Shown here in pieces: positions 17,901 through 25,627 of a stretch of 35,408 bases of DNA; the first letter of the stretch is position 1, and every line of letters starts with the position of its first letter. This DNA is from an uncultured beta proteobacterium (GTDB lineage: Bacteria; Pseudomonadota; Gammaproteobacteria; Burkholderiales; Burkholderiaceae_C). The notes beneath the pieces were generated by a model, which saw only the letters and a program-made list of their open reading frames with translations, had not been told where the DNA came from and ran no database searches. The stretch spans positions 1 to 35,408 of the forward strand of contig CAIOAQ010000231.1 in assembly GCA_903856025.1 (NCBI GenBank). The letters are read 5' to 3'. The position numbers and the translations under genes were made by a program.

Positions 17901-18817
17901 TGACCAAACCCGTCAGTCCCGGCATGCTGCTTGAAGCCCTTGCCCATACCAGTGAGGGCCATCACTACGTTTCCAAAGTCGCATGCGGGCAGCACGGCCT
18001 GGAGCGCATGCGCATTCTGGTGGTGGAGGACAATTTGCTGAACCAGCAAGTGGCTGAAGAGCTGCTAACCCGTGAGGGCGCATTGGTGTCCTTGGCTGCC
18101 AATGGCCGCCTCGGTGTAGAGGCGGTTGCCACAGCCGAAATACCGTTTGACGTGGTGCTCATGGACTTGCAGATGCCGGTACTGGATGGGTGGGCCGCCA
18201 CACGCGAAATTCGGCAAACCCTGGGCTTGAAGTCCCTGCCCATCGTTGCCATGAGCGCAAATGCCATGCCCGAAGACAGGGCTGAAAGCATGTCGGCGGG
18301 CATGAACGAACATGTCTCCAAGCCCTTTGATATTGAGCAGTTGGTGATGCTGTTGCGCCGATTGCTCGGGTGGTCTGAGCTGCCAGCAACGGACAAGCCA
18401 GCAAGGCTGAACCACACCATGCAAGCGCAGGCTCCGTTTGAGCCGGAGAACCCGATGGGGGTGATCGACTTTCAGCAGGCACTGAAATGGACAGGAGGCG
18501 ACACCACGCTGTACCTCCATTTTGCCCGCACCTATATGCAAGACGTCGCCAACTACCCGGAACTCCTGGCACAACACCTGGCCCGAGGCGAGCAACAGGA
18601 CGCGATGCGCATCATGCACACGCTTAAAGGTCTGTCGGCCACCGTCGGTGCGCGCAATTTGGCCGATTTTGCCGACAAGCACGAGCATGCCCTGAAGGCG
18701 CAGATGCCCGAACCACAAGACATCAACACCCTGGTTGAGCAAGTGCGCGGCGGCATCGAAGCGGCCCGCGCTGAAATTGGGCGCATTACAGAGAAAATTG
18801 ACGCTCAGCTGATTTGA
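14984..18817 (+). CDS. CHASE-PAS-PAS hybrid histidine kinase with two receivers and HPt
   Basis: The protein has 1277 residues. A transmembrane helix at about 14-32 and another at about 312-335 flank a periplasmic CHASE domain (ALGLDYGSEPVRRNAVLQA is typical). Two PAS domains follow at about 360-480 and 485-600. HisKA carries H624 in MSHEIRTPMNA, and the ATPase has NLCSNALKF, DTGIGI and GGTGLGLAI. Receiver 1 has D919 (LLDWQMPDMDG), receiver 2 D1061 (LMDLQMPVLDG), and the C-terminal HPt has H1212 (MHTLKG). All phosphorelay residues are present, so it can pass phosphate to stand-alone receivers. It ends the plus-strand train 75 bp before the convergent HD-GYP gene. The ligand of the CHASE domain is unknown. 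Confidence 0.95.
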   Translation: MSIHPDLTKKFELFKPAMAFLLFLGLSVAGSLWEKRTVEREAQEQVQRIAERLAGDVEERLQNIISGLNGAKGAFAITALTRSQFRTYVASRDMAREFSGVHGFSFNQRVLRTDLDQFTRAVQADGVQDFSLRQLEHTHHDDLYIVKYIEPMASNAAALGLDYGSEPVRRNAVLQAMDSGLPTMSAITTLAQSSPAEPAVLLMVPVYNAGEAPANVSERRNKLHGVLVAPVVVSELLHGVQKSYANLVDLQIYDTTDGNNHLAYNSDHDEADEASFEPGAESHFYMAQSQVKLMGRQWSLHVRSEVGFQDTVKYTVAWLILIGGTSLGLLLALNLRAQGRLYTATTAQVDERTRELKLERRRLETIFETVTDGIFIVDETGLLLEANGAFLNLLGLDGCAFGRFRIQDCDVKYESTVIQKNLETLTTEQSSMHNRSQFKTTQGQIIDVEISAKGSSKEGRKRVYCTVRDITERLRRDKGTQRAESLLHTALDVIDEAFVIYDQQDCLVYCNDKYRQIYAPVSDLMVPGTTFETIIRAGAMRGDYLDAVGRVDEWVAERLAVHRQSNSRLIQRLDTGRVLRIVERRTDEGLIVGFRVDITELENARLAAEAATVAKSQFLAAMSHEIRTPMNAVLGMLSLLKGTPLNRQQIDYAEKSETAAKSLLELLNEILDFSKVESGMLMLDIRPMRLDQLMRDLSVILSANLGRKPVELLFEMDPQLPEVVSSDLLRLKQVLINLCSNALKFTSEGEVRVSLKLERREGDVAWIEFGVNDTGIGIAHDKQATIFEAFTQAEASITRRFGGTGLGLAISKKLVHLMAGDLQVNSTPGQGSRFYFCLPMQVVTQAQPEVIAVDDTPALPHEVEVLVVDDNRASLDLMVGMLNTRGQQATGVLSGAQALQLLHERCAAGRKPFDVVLLDWQMPDMDGWDTARRIKAIDFGQQPQPRLIMVSAQGTALLADRTAEDQALLSGFLTKPVSPGMLLEALAHTSEGHHYVSKVACGQHGLERMRILVVEDNLLNQQVAEELLTREGALVSLAANGRLGVEAVATAEIPFDVVLMDLQMPVLDGWAATREIRQTLGLKSLPIVAMSANAMPEDRAESMSAGMNEHVSKPFDIEQLVMLLRRLLGWSELPATDKPARLNHTMQAQAPFEPENPMGVIDFQQALKWTGGDTTLYLHFARTYMQDVANYPELLAQHLARGEQQDAMRIMHTLKGLSATVGARNLADFADKHEHALKAQMPEPQDINTLVEQVRGGIEAARAEIGRITEKIDAQLI

Positions 18818-18892
18818 TGCTCTGTGCACAACAACCGGGTGCCAAAAACCAATGCACACCGCACAGGCGCCTCATTTCTGAGCCAGCGGCGT

Positions 18893-20056
18893 TCAAACTG
18901 GCGACGATTTCTCCCCTGCAACAATTTTCAAGAACTCGGATTTTTGCTGCAGTTCATCGTCGCTGTCGGCAAAGCGCCGCGCAATGTCCTGAAATTCATC
19001 GCCAAGGGCCAAAAAGGCATCGACAATGTCAGGGTCAAAATGTTTTCCACGCCCTTCGACGATGATTTGTGTGGCTTTTTCGTGGCTCATGCCTTCCTTG
19101 TAGACGCGCCGGCTGATCAATGCGTCATAAACGTCGGCCAAGGCCATAAAGCGCGCTGCGATTGGAATGTTGTCGCCGGCCAAGCCTTGCGGGTAGCCCG
19201 ATCCATCCCACTTTTCGTGGTGCGAATAGGCAATTTGCTTTGCGATCTCCAAAAAACCCATCGACTCGCCAACCTCCTCTTGGGCATGCATCAGCGCCTC
19301 GTATCCCAACTTGGTATGGGTTTTCATGATGTCGAACTCAAAGGGTTCATAGCGACCTGGCTTGAGCAAAATTCTGTCAGGAATTCCGACTTTACCTATG
19401 TCGTGAAGCGGTGCGCACTTGAATATCAAATCGATAACGCTTTCATTTAGATAGGACGAGAACCGTGGGTGCTTGCATAAGTGCCGCGCCAGTACACGAA
19501 TGTAGTTTTGTGTCCGGCGCAAATGGTTCCCTGTGTCGAGGTCGCGCACCTCTGCAAGGGAGGCCAGCGCCAAAATCGTGACCTGCTGTAATGCGGCGTT
19601 TTCACGGCCACGCTTGGCTACTTCAAACTCCAGGTATTCATTGTTTACCCGCATGGTGCGGGCATACGATGCATCACGAAAATGCGCTTTGACACGCGAG
19701 AGCAAGATCTCAGGGTTAATTGGACGGGTGATGTAATCCACTGCGCCAAGTGCCATGCCAATTTCTTGACTTTCCGTCTCGGTCTTGCTGGTTAGAAAAA
19801 TGATCGGGATGTGCTTGGTGTGACTGTCTGCCTTGAGTTGACGGCACACCTCGTAGCCGCTTACATCCGGCATCACAATGTCCAGCAAGATCAAATCCGG
19901 TTGTTCTTCACTGGCGGCTTTAAGCGCTTTGCTTCCATGATTGACAGCCCGCACGGTATAGGACTTGTGCAACAGGCCGCCCAAGAGAGTCAGGTTGGCT
20001 GGTGAATCGTCAACGATCAGGACGCTGGGTTTAACCGGGTTAAATATGTCCATCAC
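18893..20056 (-). CDS. Receiver - HD-GYP cyclic-di-GMP phosphodiesterase (RpfG-type)
   Basis: The protein has 387 residues. The N-terminal receiver has D16-D17 and phosphoacceptor D59 (LLDIVMPDVSG). Residues about 160-340 form an HD-GYP domain with H218-D219 in APLHDIGKVGIPD, then SHHEKWDGSGYPQGL with the GYP triad at 287-289. All signature residues are present, so hydrolysis of c-di-GMP is likely. The architecture matches RpfG, whose phosphodiesterase is controlled by a hybrid kinase. The start overlaps the 3' end of the upstream hybrid-kinase gene by 17 bp; a second ATG three bases later is equally possible. It is the last gene of the minus-strand train, and the preceding HPt kinase is its natural phosphodonor. 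Confidence 0.96.
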   Translation of the reverse strand: MMDIFNPVKPSVLIVDDSPANLTLLGGLLHKSYTVRAVNHGSKALKAASEEQPDLILLDIVMPDVSGYEVCRQLKADSHTKHIPIIFLTSKTETESQEIGMALGAVDYITRPINPEILLSRVKAHFRDASYARTMRVNNEYLEFEVAKRGRENAALQQVTILALASLAEVRDLDTGNHLRRTQNYIRVLARHLCKHPRFSSYLNESVIDLIFKCAPLHDIGKVGIPDRILLKPGRYEPFEFDIMKTHTKLGYEALMHAQEEVGESMGFLEIAKQIAYSHHEKWDGSGYPQGLAGDNIPIAARFMALADVYDALISRRVYKEGMSHEKATQIIVEGRGKHFDPDIVDAFLALGDEFQDIARRFADSDDELQQKSEFLKIVAGEKSSPV

Positions 20057-23000
20057 GTTCTTTCAGGTTCAAATGGTTGTCGGCAGCTGCAACTGCCATC
20101 TGCAAGGTACCAAGTGCCTCGCCGAAATCAAAATTTACGATCTGGTGTTCGAGTTCTGCAAAAGAATCTCCCACGGCAGTTTGTAACATGGCAGCCTTAT
20201 CGCGAAGCCACTGCACGGCCTCGACATTGTCGGTTCTCAGCAGGTCGGCCAATTCATTGCAGGCCAATCTCAGCTCGTCGGGGGATGCACGCCCAGAAGT
20301 CGGAATTGCCACTTCTTTCGATAACAAAACAAGCTCTATCCCTTGTTTTAATTGATCTAAATGCTTCCATAAAGATAGCATATCCAAGGAAGTATCAGGC
20401 CAGGTGGCACGCTCGGCCAGGACCTCGCCCAACGTCTTTTCAAGCTCCGCACTCATGGCGCTGCAGGAGGTCGCACCAATGTTGCCCGCCATGCCCTTGA
20501 GGTTGTGCACCAGTCGCGCTGCCTGATTCCAGTGCCCACCGGCAAGTGCTGCGTTCAACAAACCGGGCAGGTCGCGGATGCTGCCAAGAAATTGACCGAG
20601 CAAGTCGATGTACAGCGTTTGGTTGCCTGCGCACAGGCGCAGACCCAGAGCCAGGTCAATGCCAGGAATGGACAGTTGGTCTGCAAAAATGTGCGGTTGC
20701 GCCTTTGAATTGCCCTGCGCAACACGGTCTTGAGATCTCGATGCCGCGGCGTCCATGATCAGGGGTTGCTGGTTGGACGAAGGTTCGCGAACAATGCCGT
20801 TCTTTCCCCACTGCGCCACGCAGGCAAACAACGCATCCGGGTCAATCGGCTTGGACAGGTGGGCATTCATGCCATCGGCCAGGCAGCGCGCAATTTCATC
20901 GGCACTGGCGTGGGCCGTCAGTGCAATGATGGGCAGGTTCTTGAATCGTTCGGATTGACGCAACGTGACCGTGGTCTGGTGGCCGTCCATCACTGGCATT
21001 TGCAAATCCATCAGCACCAGGTGATAAGGCAATGGCTCAGACGCTTGGTGCAGCAGCTCAAGTGCCCGTTGACCGTTGTCGGCCAGCGTCACACGCGCGC
21101 CAGCGGACTCCAACAGCTCTCGGGCAATTTGTTGGTTGATCGCGTTATCCTCAACCAGCAGCACAGACAGGCCGTCAAGTGCAGGAAGACTCACTTCATG
21201 CAAAGGACCTTGATGCTGTACAGTGCCCTGCACCACCCCGCCATCGGCGAGCCCGTGAAGGCTTTGTTGAGAGCCTTGTTCCAGCCAAACCGTCGCCGTA
21301 AAGGTGCTGCCCTCACCCAACGTCGACTCCACGCTGACGTGACCATCCATCATGGTCACCAGCCGATGGGTGATGGCCAGTCCCAACCCTGTGCCGCCGT
21401 AACGACGCGTGGTGGAACTGTCGGCCTGGTTAAACGAGGTAAACAGCGCGCCGATTTGTTGCGCGGTCATGCCGATGCCGGTGTCTTGCACCGCCACGCT
21501 CAGCTGCACGCGGTCACCCACCGGAGAACGGCCAGACAACACAGCCTGCCGCTGCGACAACGCCACCGTGACGGTGACCTTGCCATGTTCGGTAAATTTG
21601 ACGGCGTTGCTGATCAGGTTGGTCAACACCTGCTTCAAGCGCAGGGAGTCGCCCACCAGCTCGTTTGGCACCGAGGGCTGTACATTGATCAGAACCTGCA
21701 GGCCCTTGGCCTGCGCCGGCTGTGCTACCAGCGTACAAACGCTGTCAAGGACATGGTCCAGGCAAAACGGCACGGATTCCAGCGTCAACTTTTCCGCCTC
21801 AATTTTGGAGTAATCAAGCACATCGTTGATGATGTCCAGCAGGGCTTTGCCCTCAGAGTGAATTTTTTGAATGTAATCACGCTGCTGGTCGCTTAACGAG
21901 GTCTTGAGTGCGAGGTGAGCCAGACCTATTACCGCGTTCAATGGGGTGCGGATTTCGTGGCTCATGTTGGCCAAAAAATTGCTCTTTGCGCGCGTGGCCT
22001 CCTCAGCTAAAGCCCGAGACTTTTGCGCAATTTCAAACTGCTGGTGCAATTCTTCAGCCTGGTTGAGCAGATCATCTTCAGAAAGCTGTAAGCGATGCGT
22101 TTGCGCCTGGGTTTCTTCAAGCAACTCGCGCGCCAAACGGCTGCGCTCGAGCCTCTCAAGATTCAGCGACACCAGCGGGAGAAGTTCATCCAGCAACGCC
22201 TGGTGGCGCGGCTCGAATGCACCCATGCTGCACAGTTCCAGCACCGCCAACACCTTGCCGTCGCCAACGCTGAGTACCGGCACAAGCAGCACACTGCGCG
22301 GCTGCGCATTGACAAGACCGGAACTCATACGCAGGTGCGTTTGCCCCACATCACTCAAGCGCATCGGGCTCGCCTGCTTGGCGCACATACCAACCAAGCC
22401 TTGCCCGAGGGCAAAGCTTTCGGGCAGACTTTCAGGTGCTTCCAAACCCGTGCCGCCACAATAAACATAGTGTTGCTGCGCTTGATTCCATACATAAAGC
22501 AGGCTGGTTTGTGCACCCGTCAGTGGGGTGATTTGCGCCAACAAGGCCGCAGCAAATTCGTGCTGCGACTCGACCTTGAGGACGCGCTTAAGCACCTCTG
22601 CGACTGTTGCCTTGACCCAATGCTGGATGGTCACTTCACGTGCAGCCTGCTGCAGCACGGTGATGGATCGGGCCATGTCACCAACTTCATTGTCAAAATC
22701 CAGGTGCGGCACCGGGGCGTCCAACTTGCCCTTGGCCAGCCCTTCGATATAGGTACGCAAATGATCGATGGGGCGTCGAACCGAAGCCGCCGTGAGCACA
22801 CCGGTAGCCGAGCCAAACAGCAAAGCGGTGAGCAGCAGTGCCACGCTCAGGTGCTCTGACTCTTTTGAAAATGACTGTGCTTCTTTCCAAAATTGTTGCA
22901 CCTCGTCTTCTTTGTTCTGAACTAAGTGATCAATCAGCCGGTCACTTTCGTCATAGACGGCAGAACTGTCCTTTTTGTACAACCAAGCTGCCGCACTATC

Positions 23001-23447
23001 AATCGGGAAACTTTGGTCGGCGTTGATGCTGACAAGCACTTCGTCCACATCATGCAGATAGCGCGTCACCGCATCGCGCAGCGCGCCATGGAGCCGCGCA
23101 TTGTCCGGCTCAGCAAAGTAGGGTTTGGTTTGCTCCAGGCTGAACAGCAGCTGCTGGCGTGAGTTGTGCAGCTTGCGCAGTATGTTCTGCCGCTCCGAGG
23201 GGTTCTGGGTTAACAATATTTGCAACAAATAGCGTCCCACACCCGTGATGCCAATGTGGGCTTCTTTGATTTCCGATATGGCTTTTACCTCCATATCATG
23301 CATGTGCTGCATCATTTCGGCATGCTGACGGCCACTGTAATAAGCGTTCAGGCCAAGCAACAACGCAATACCCAACAGCACAGACAACCCCCTGCGCAGT
23401 TTGCTGGCCAGCGTCAGGCTGTCAAAATGTCGGTTCAGTCGCTCCAC
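20040..23447 (-). CDS. Hybrid histidine kinase: 4-helix sensor, HAMP, GAF, HisKA, ATPase, receiver, HPt
   Basis: I chose GTG at 23447 because AAAGGG stands 7 nt before it and it clears the upstream gene. An ATG at 23519 in the same frame has no Shine-Dalgarno and would overlap the upstream gene by 50 bp, adding 24 residues. Counting from GTG, the protein has 1135 residues: a transmembrane helix at about 17-39, a helical periplasmic sensor, a second helix near 200-220, HAMP, then GAF at about 300-430. HisKA follows with H497 (MSHEIRTPLNA), an ATPase with NLISNAVKF and GGTGLGLAI, a receiver with D814 (LMDLQMPVMDG) and HPt with H981 (VHNLKGM). All relay residues are intact. It probably passes phosphate to the overlapping HD-GYP gene downstream. 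Confidence 0.93.
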   Translation of the reverse strand: MERLNRHFDSLTLASKLRRGLSVLLGIALLLGLNAYYSGRQHAEMMQHMHDMEVKAISEIKEAHIGITGVGRYLLQILLTQNPSERQNILRKLHNSRQQLLFSLEQTKPYFAEPDNARLHGALRDAVTRYLHDVDEVLVSINADQSFPIDSAAAWLYKKDSSAVYDESDRLIDHLVQNKEDEVQQFWKEAQSFSKESEHLSVALLLTALLFGSATGVLTAASVRRPIDHLRTYIEGLAKGKLDAPVPHLDFDNEVGDMARSITVLQQAAREVTIQHWVKATVAEVLKRVLKVESQHEFAAALLAQITPLTGAQTSLLYVWNQAQQHYVYCGGTGLEAPESLPESFALGQGLVGMCAKQASPMRLSDVGQTHLRMSSGLVNAQPRSVLLVPVLSVGDGKVLAVLELCSMGAFEPRHQALLDELLPLVSLNLERLERSRLARELLEETQAQTHRLQLSEDDLLNQAEELHQQFEIAQKSRALAEEATRAKSNFLANMSHEIRTPLNAVIGLAHLALKTSLSDQQRDYIQKIHSEGKALLDIINDVLDYSKIEAEKLTLESVPFCLDHVLDSVCTLVAQPAQAKGLQVLINVQPSVPNELVGDSLRLKQVLTNLISNAVKFTEHGKVTVTVALSQRQAVLSGRSPVGDRVQLSVAVQDTGIGMTAQQIGALFTSFNQADSSTTRRYGGTGLGLAITHRLVTMMDGHVSVESTLGEGSTFTATVWLEQGSQQSLHGLADGGVVQGTVQHQGPLHEVSLPALDGLSVLLVEDNAINQQIARELLESAGARVTLADNGQRALELLHQASEPLPYHLVLMDLQMPVMDGHQTTVTLRQSERFKNLPIIALTAHASADEIARCLADGMNAHLSKPIDPDALFACVAQWGKNGIVREPSSNQQPLIMDAAASRSQDRVAQGNSKAQPHIFADQLSIPGIDLALGLRLCAGNQTLYIDLLGQFLGSIRDLPGLLNAALAGGHWNQAARLVHNLKGMAGNIGATSCSAMSAELEKTLGEVLAERATWPDTSLDMLSLWKHLDQLKQGIELVLLSKEVAIPTSGRASPDELRLACNELADLLRTDNVEAVQWLRDKAAMLQTAVGDSFAELEHQIVNFDFGEALGTLQMAVAAADNHLNLKERDGHI

Positions 23448-23454
23448 TTCATGG

Positions 23455-23460
23455 CCCTTT
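23455..23460 (-). promoter_or_regulatory. Ribosome binding site that favours the GTG start at 23447
   Basis: Read on the minus strand, AAAGGG ends 7 nt before a GTG codon in frame with the hybrid kinase. The longer ATG start at 23519 has no comparable site. Confidence 0.5.
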
Positions 23461-23469
23461 AACGCAGGC

Positions 23470-25584
23470 TCAACTAAAGTCACCGGGTCGGGTGTCTTGA
23501 ATGCTTTCCAACGGGACATTCACGCTGTTGTCGTTACGCAGCGTGGTATAGGCCGGCAGGCAAATCTGCACGCAGGTGCCTTTGCCGGGCGTGCTTTCCA
23601 GGTGAATCTCGCCGTGGTGCAGATCAATGATTTCTTTGACGATGCTCATCCCAAGACCTGTACCCAAAACCTTACCGGAAGTGTCTGCACGGTAAAAGCG
23701 CTCGAATACCCGCTGAAGTTGTTCTGGTGTCAGACCAATGCCATGATCGGTGATCTCAATGCACACCATGCAAGTCTGGTCTGATTGTTCATTGACCCAG
23801 GCACGGATAAGCACTGTTCCACCCTTGGGCGAATACTTGTAGGCGTTAGAAAGCACGTTGATGAGCGCTTGGCGCAGCTTGCCTGAATCGGCCATAAGGT
23901 ACAGCGGTTGTGCAGGCAAGTCCAACTCGGGCGCGGTGCGCTGTGCCGGCAGTGGCAGTCCCTTGATCACCTCGGTCAACAGCTCCTGCATGTGCACCAA
24001 GGTGTAGCGGAAGTCCTTGCTGCGCCGTGCTTCGATGCGCGCCAGGTCAAGCAGTTCGTTGAGGATGTTGGCCATCAGCGTGGACTGGCTGTAGATGGTG
24101 TCGAGCATCTCATGGCGGGTGGGTTCGTCAAACTCTGCATGCAGCAAAACTTCAGAGTAGCCCAGAATGCTCGCCATGGGGGTACGCAACTCATGGGCAG
24201 CAGTGGCCAAGAATTCGCTTTTCAGGTGTTCAACTTCGTTTTCGCGTGTGATGTCGCGCAGATACAAGATCTGCGACACCGCCCGTGAGGAACTGACACG
24301 CAACCCCACTTCCAACACCCGTTTGACTGGTTTTTCAAGTTCAAACACTTCGCGATGGTCCAATGTTCCCTGCGTGACTTTTGCGTGTAGCGCGGCGATA
24401 CCGGAAAAGGCCAGGTTGGGTGCGCAACGTTCTATCAGCCATTCAGAGATTTCCAGCTCATTGCAACCGTGCAGCACGTCAGTGCCCTGGCCGGTCATCG
24501 AACGAAACGCCGGGTTGATGTAAGTCACCCGTTTCTCGCTGTCAAACGACACAAAGGCATCTGGGCTCAATTCAAAAATGGCATTGAGTTGCTCATTGCG
24601 TTCTTCAATCTGCTTTTGCGCCCTTTGGCGGTTGTACATGGCACGGCGCAACTGGATCAGGTAGCGGGTGAGCGCGGCAGCCAACGCGACGATGAGCAAG
24701 CTCACCATGGAAGCCTGAAGTAACAGTGCCTCCTTGCTTCGTTGATGGCTGGCAAGCACGTATTTGATGTCCTGAGCGTCGATTACGAACAGGTTGTAGC
24801 CCGGGATTTTTCGGTAGGAATACAAGCGCTCGATCCCATCGACGAGCGAACGATTGGTGAAACTTCCCATCGTTTCGCCACGGTTAATAGCCGCCAGCGC
24901 ATAGGAATCCGAGGGGATCGTTCCAAACTCATCGTTATCACCGACCCTGCGCACACGCGCTACTCCATCAAGTCCATACAAGGCCGCCATTCCCCGGCTG
25001 CCCAACTGCAGCTCGCCATAAAAGCGTGTGAAGTAGTCCACCGCGATCGACACCACCACCACACCGGCAAATTCCCCATTGGCACGGGTAATGCGGCGTG
25101 TGAGCTGGATAGACCACTTGCCGCTGGCACGCCCTAACACCGGTTTGGAGACAAATAGTTCACCGGTATCGGCTGCCACATGGACTTTGAAGTGCTCGCG
25201 GTCGGACAAATCCATCGGCGTTGGAATGGGCAGATTGGCCAGTATGTACATGCCATTGGCGTCGATGATGCCGACTTGCGGAAAAAGTTCGGCATCAATC
25301 ACACCCTTTCGAGTAAGTTCGGTCAGATCAATTTTGTTACCGATTTCAAGGTACCGTGACTGGATAAACCGTATGACCTGATCGACCGCGCGGAAAGTCC
25401 GGTTGGCGTGTTCCTGGCTGACTCGCGTCAGGTTGGACAGGTCACGTTGTGCATTGCTGATTTCTCTGGTGTGACTTTCGCTTATCAACCGGGCAACATG
25501 CCACCAGGACAGCCCTGTCAACAACAATGCGGTGAACCAAAGAAAAATGAGGATTCGGCGGTACTTGGAGACAATGGCTGGCAT
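23470..25584 (-). CDS. dCache-PAS sensor histidine kinase
   Basis: The 704-residue inner-membrane kinase has a transmembrane helix at about 10-28, a periplasmic double-Cache (PDC) region at about 35-280 (SDREHFKVHVAADTGELFVS, then GKWSIQLTRRI), and a second helix at about 288-308. A PAS domain follows at about 325-440. HisKA has H464 in TAAHELRTPMASILGYSE, and the ATPase has NVLSNAYKYSP, DHGIGL and GTGLGMSIV. Such Cache domains bind small organic ligands outside the cytoplasm. There is no receiver in the protein, so it must use a separate one; the receivers at 30746, 33459 or 18893 are candidates. AGGA precedes the ATG. It follows the GGDEF-EAL gene by 43 bp. Confidence 0.95.
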   Translation of the reverse strand: MPAIVSKYRRILIFLWFTALLLTGLSWWHVARLISESHTREISNAQRDLSNLTRVSQEHANRTFRAVDQVIRFIQSRYLEIGNKIDLTELTRKGVIDAELFPQVGIIDANGMYILANLPIPTPMDLSDREHFKVHVAADTGELFVSKPVLGRASGKWSIQLTRRITRANGEFAGVVVVSIAVDYFTRFYGELQLGSRGMAALYGLDGVARVRRVGDNDEFGTIPSDSYALAAINRGETMGSFTNRSLVDGIERLYSYRKIPGYNLFVIDAQDIKYVLASHQRSKEALLLQASMVSLLIVALAAALTRYLIQLRRAMYNRQRAQKQIEERNEQLNAIFELSPDAFVSFDSEKRVTYINPAFRSMTGQGTDVLHGCNELEISEWLIERCAPNLAFSGIAALHAKVTQGTLDHREVFELEKPVKRVLEVGLRVSSSRAVSQILYLRDITRENEVEHLKSEFLATAAHELRTPMASILGYSEVLLHAEFDEPTRHEMLDTIYSQSTLMANILNELLDLARIEARRSKDFRYTLVHMQELLTEVIKGLPLPAQRTAPELDLPAQPLYLMADSGKLRQALINVLSNAYKYSPKGGTVLIRAWVNEQSDQTCMVCIEITDHGIGLTPEQLQRVFERFYRADTSGKVLGTGLGMSIVKEIIDLHHGEIHLESTPGKGTCVQICLPAYTTLRNDNSVNVPLESIQDTRPGDFS

Positions 25585-25627
25585 GATGTTGTGTCCTACT
25601 TGGGGAAATATTCAGCGGCAAGCGCCA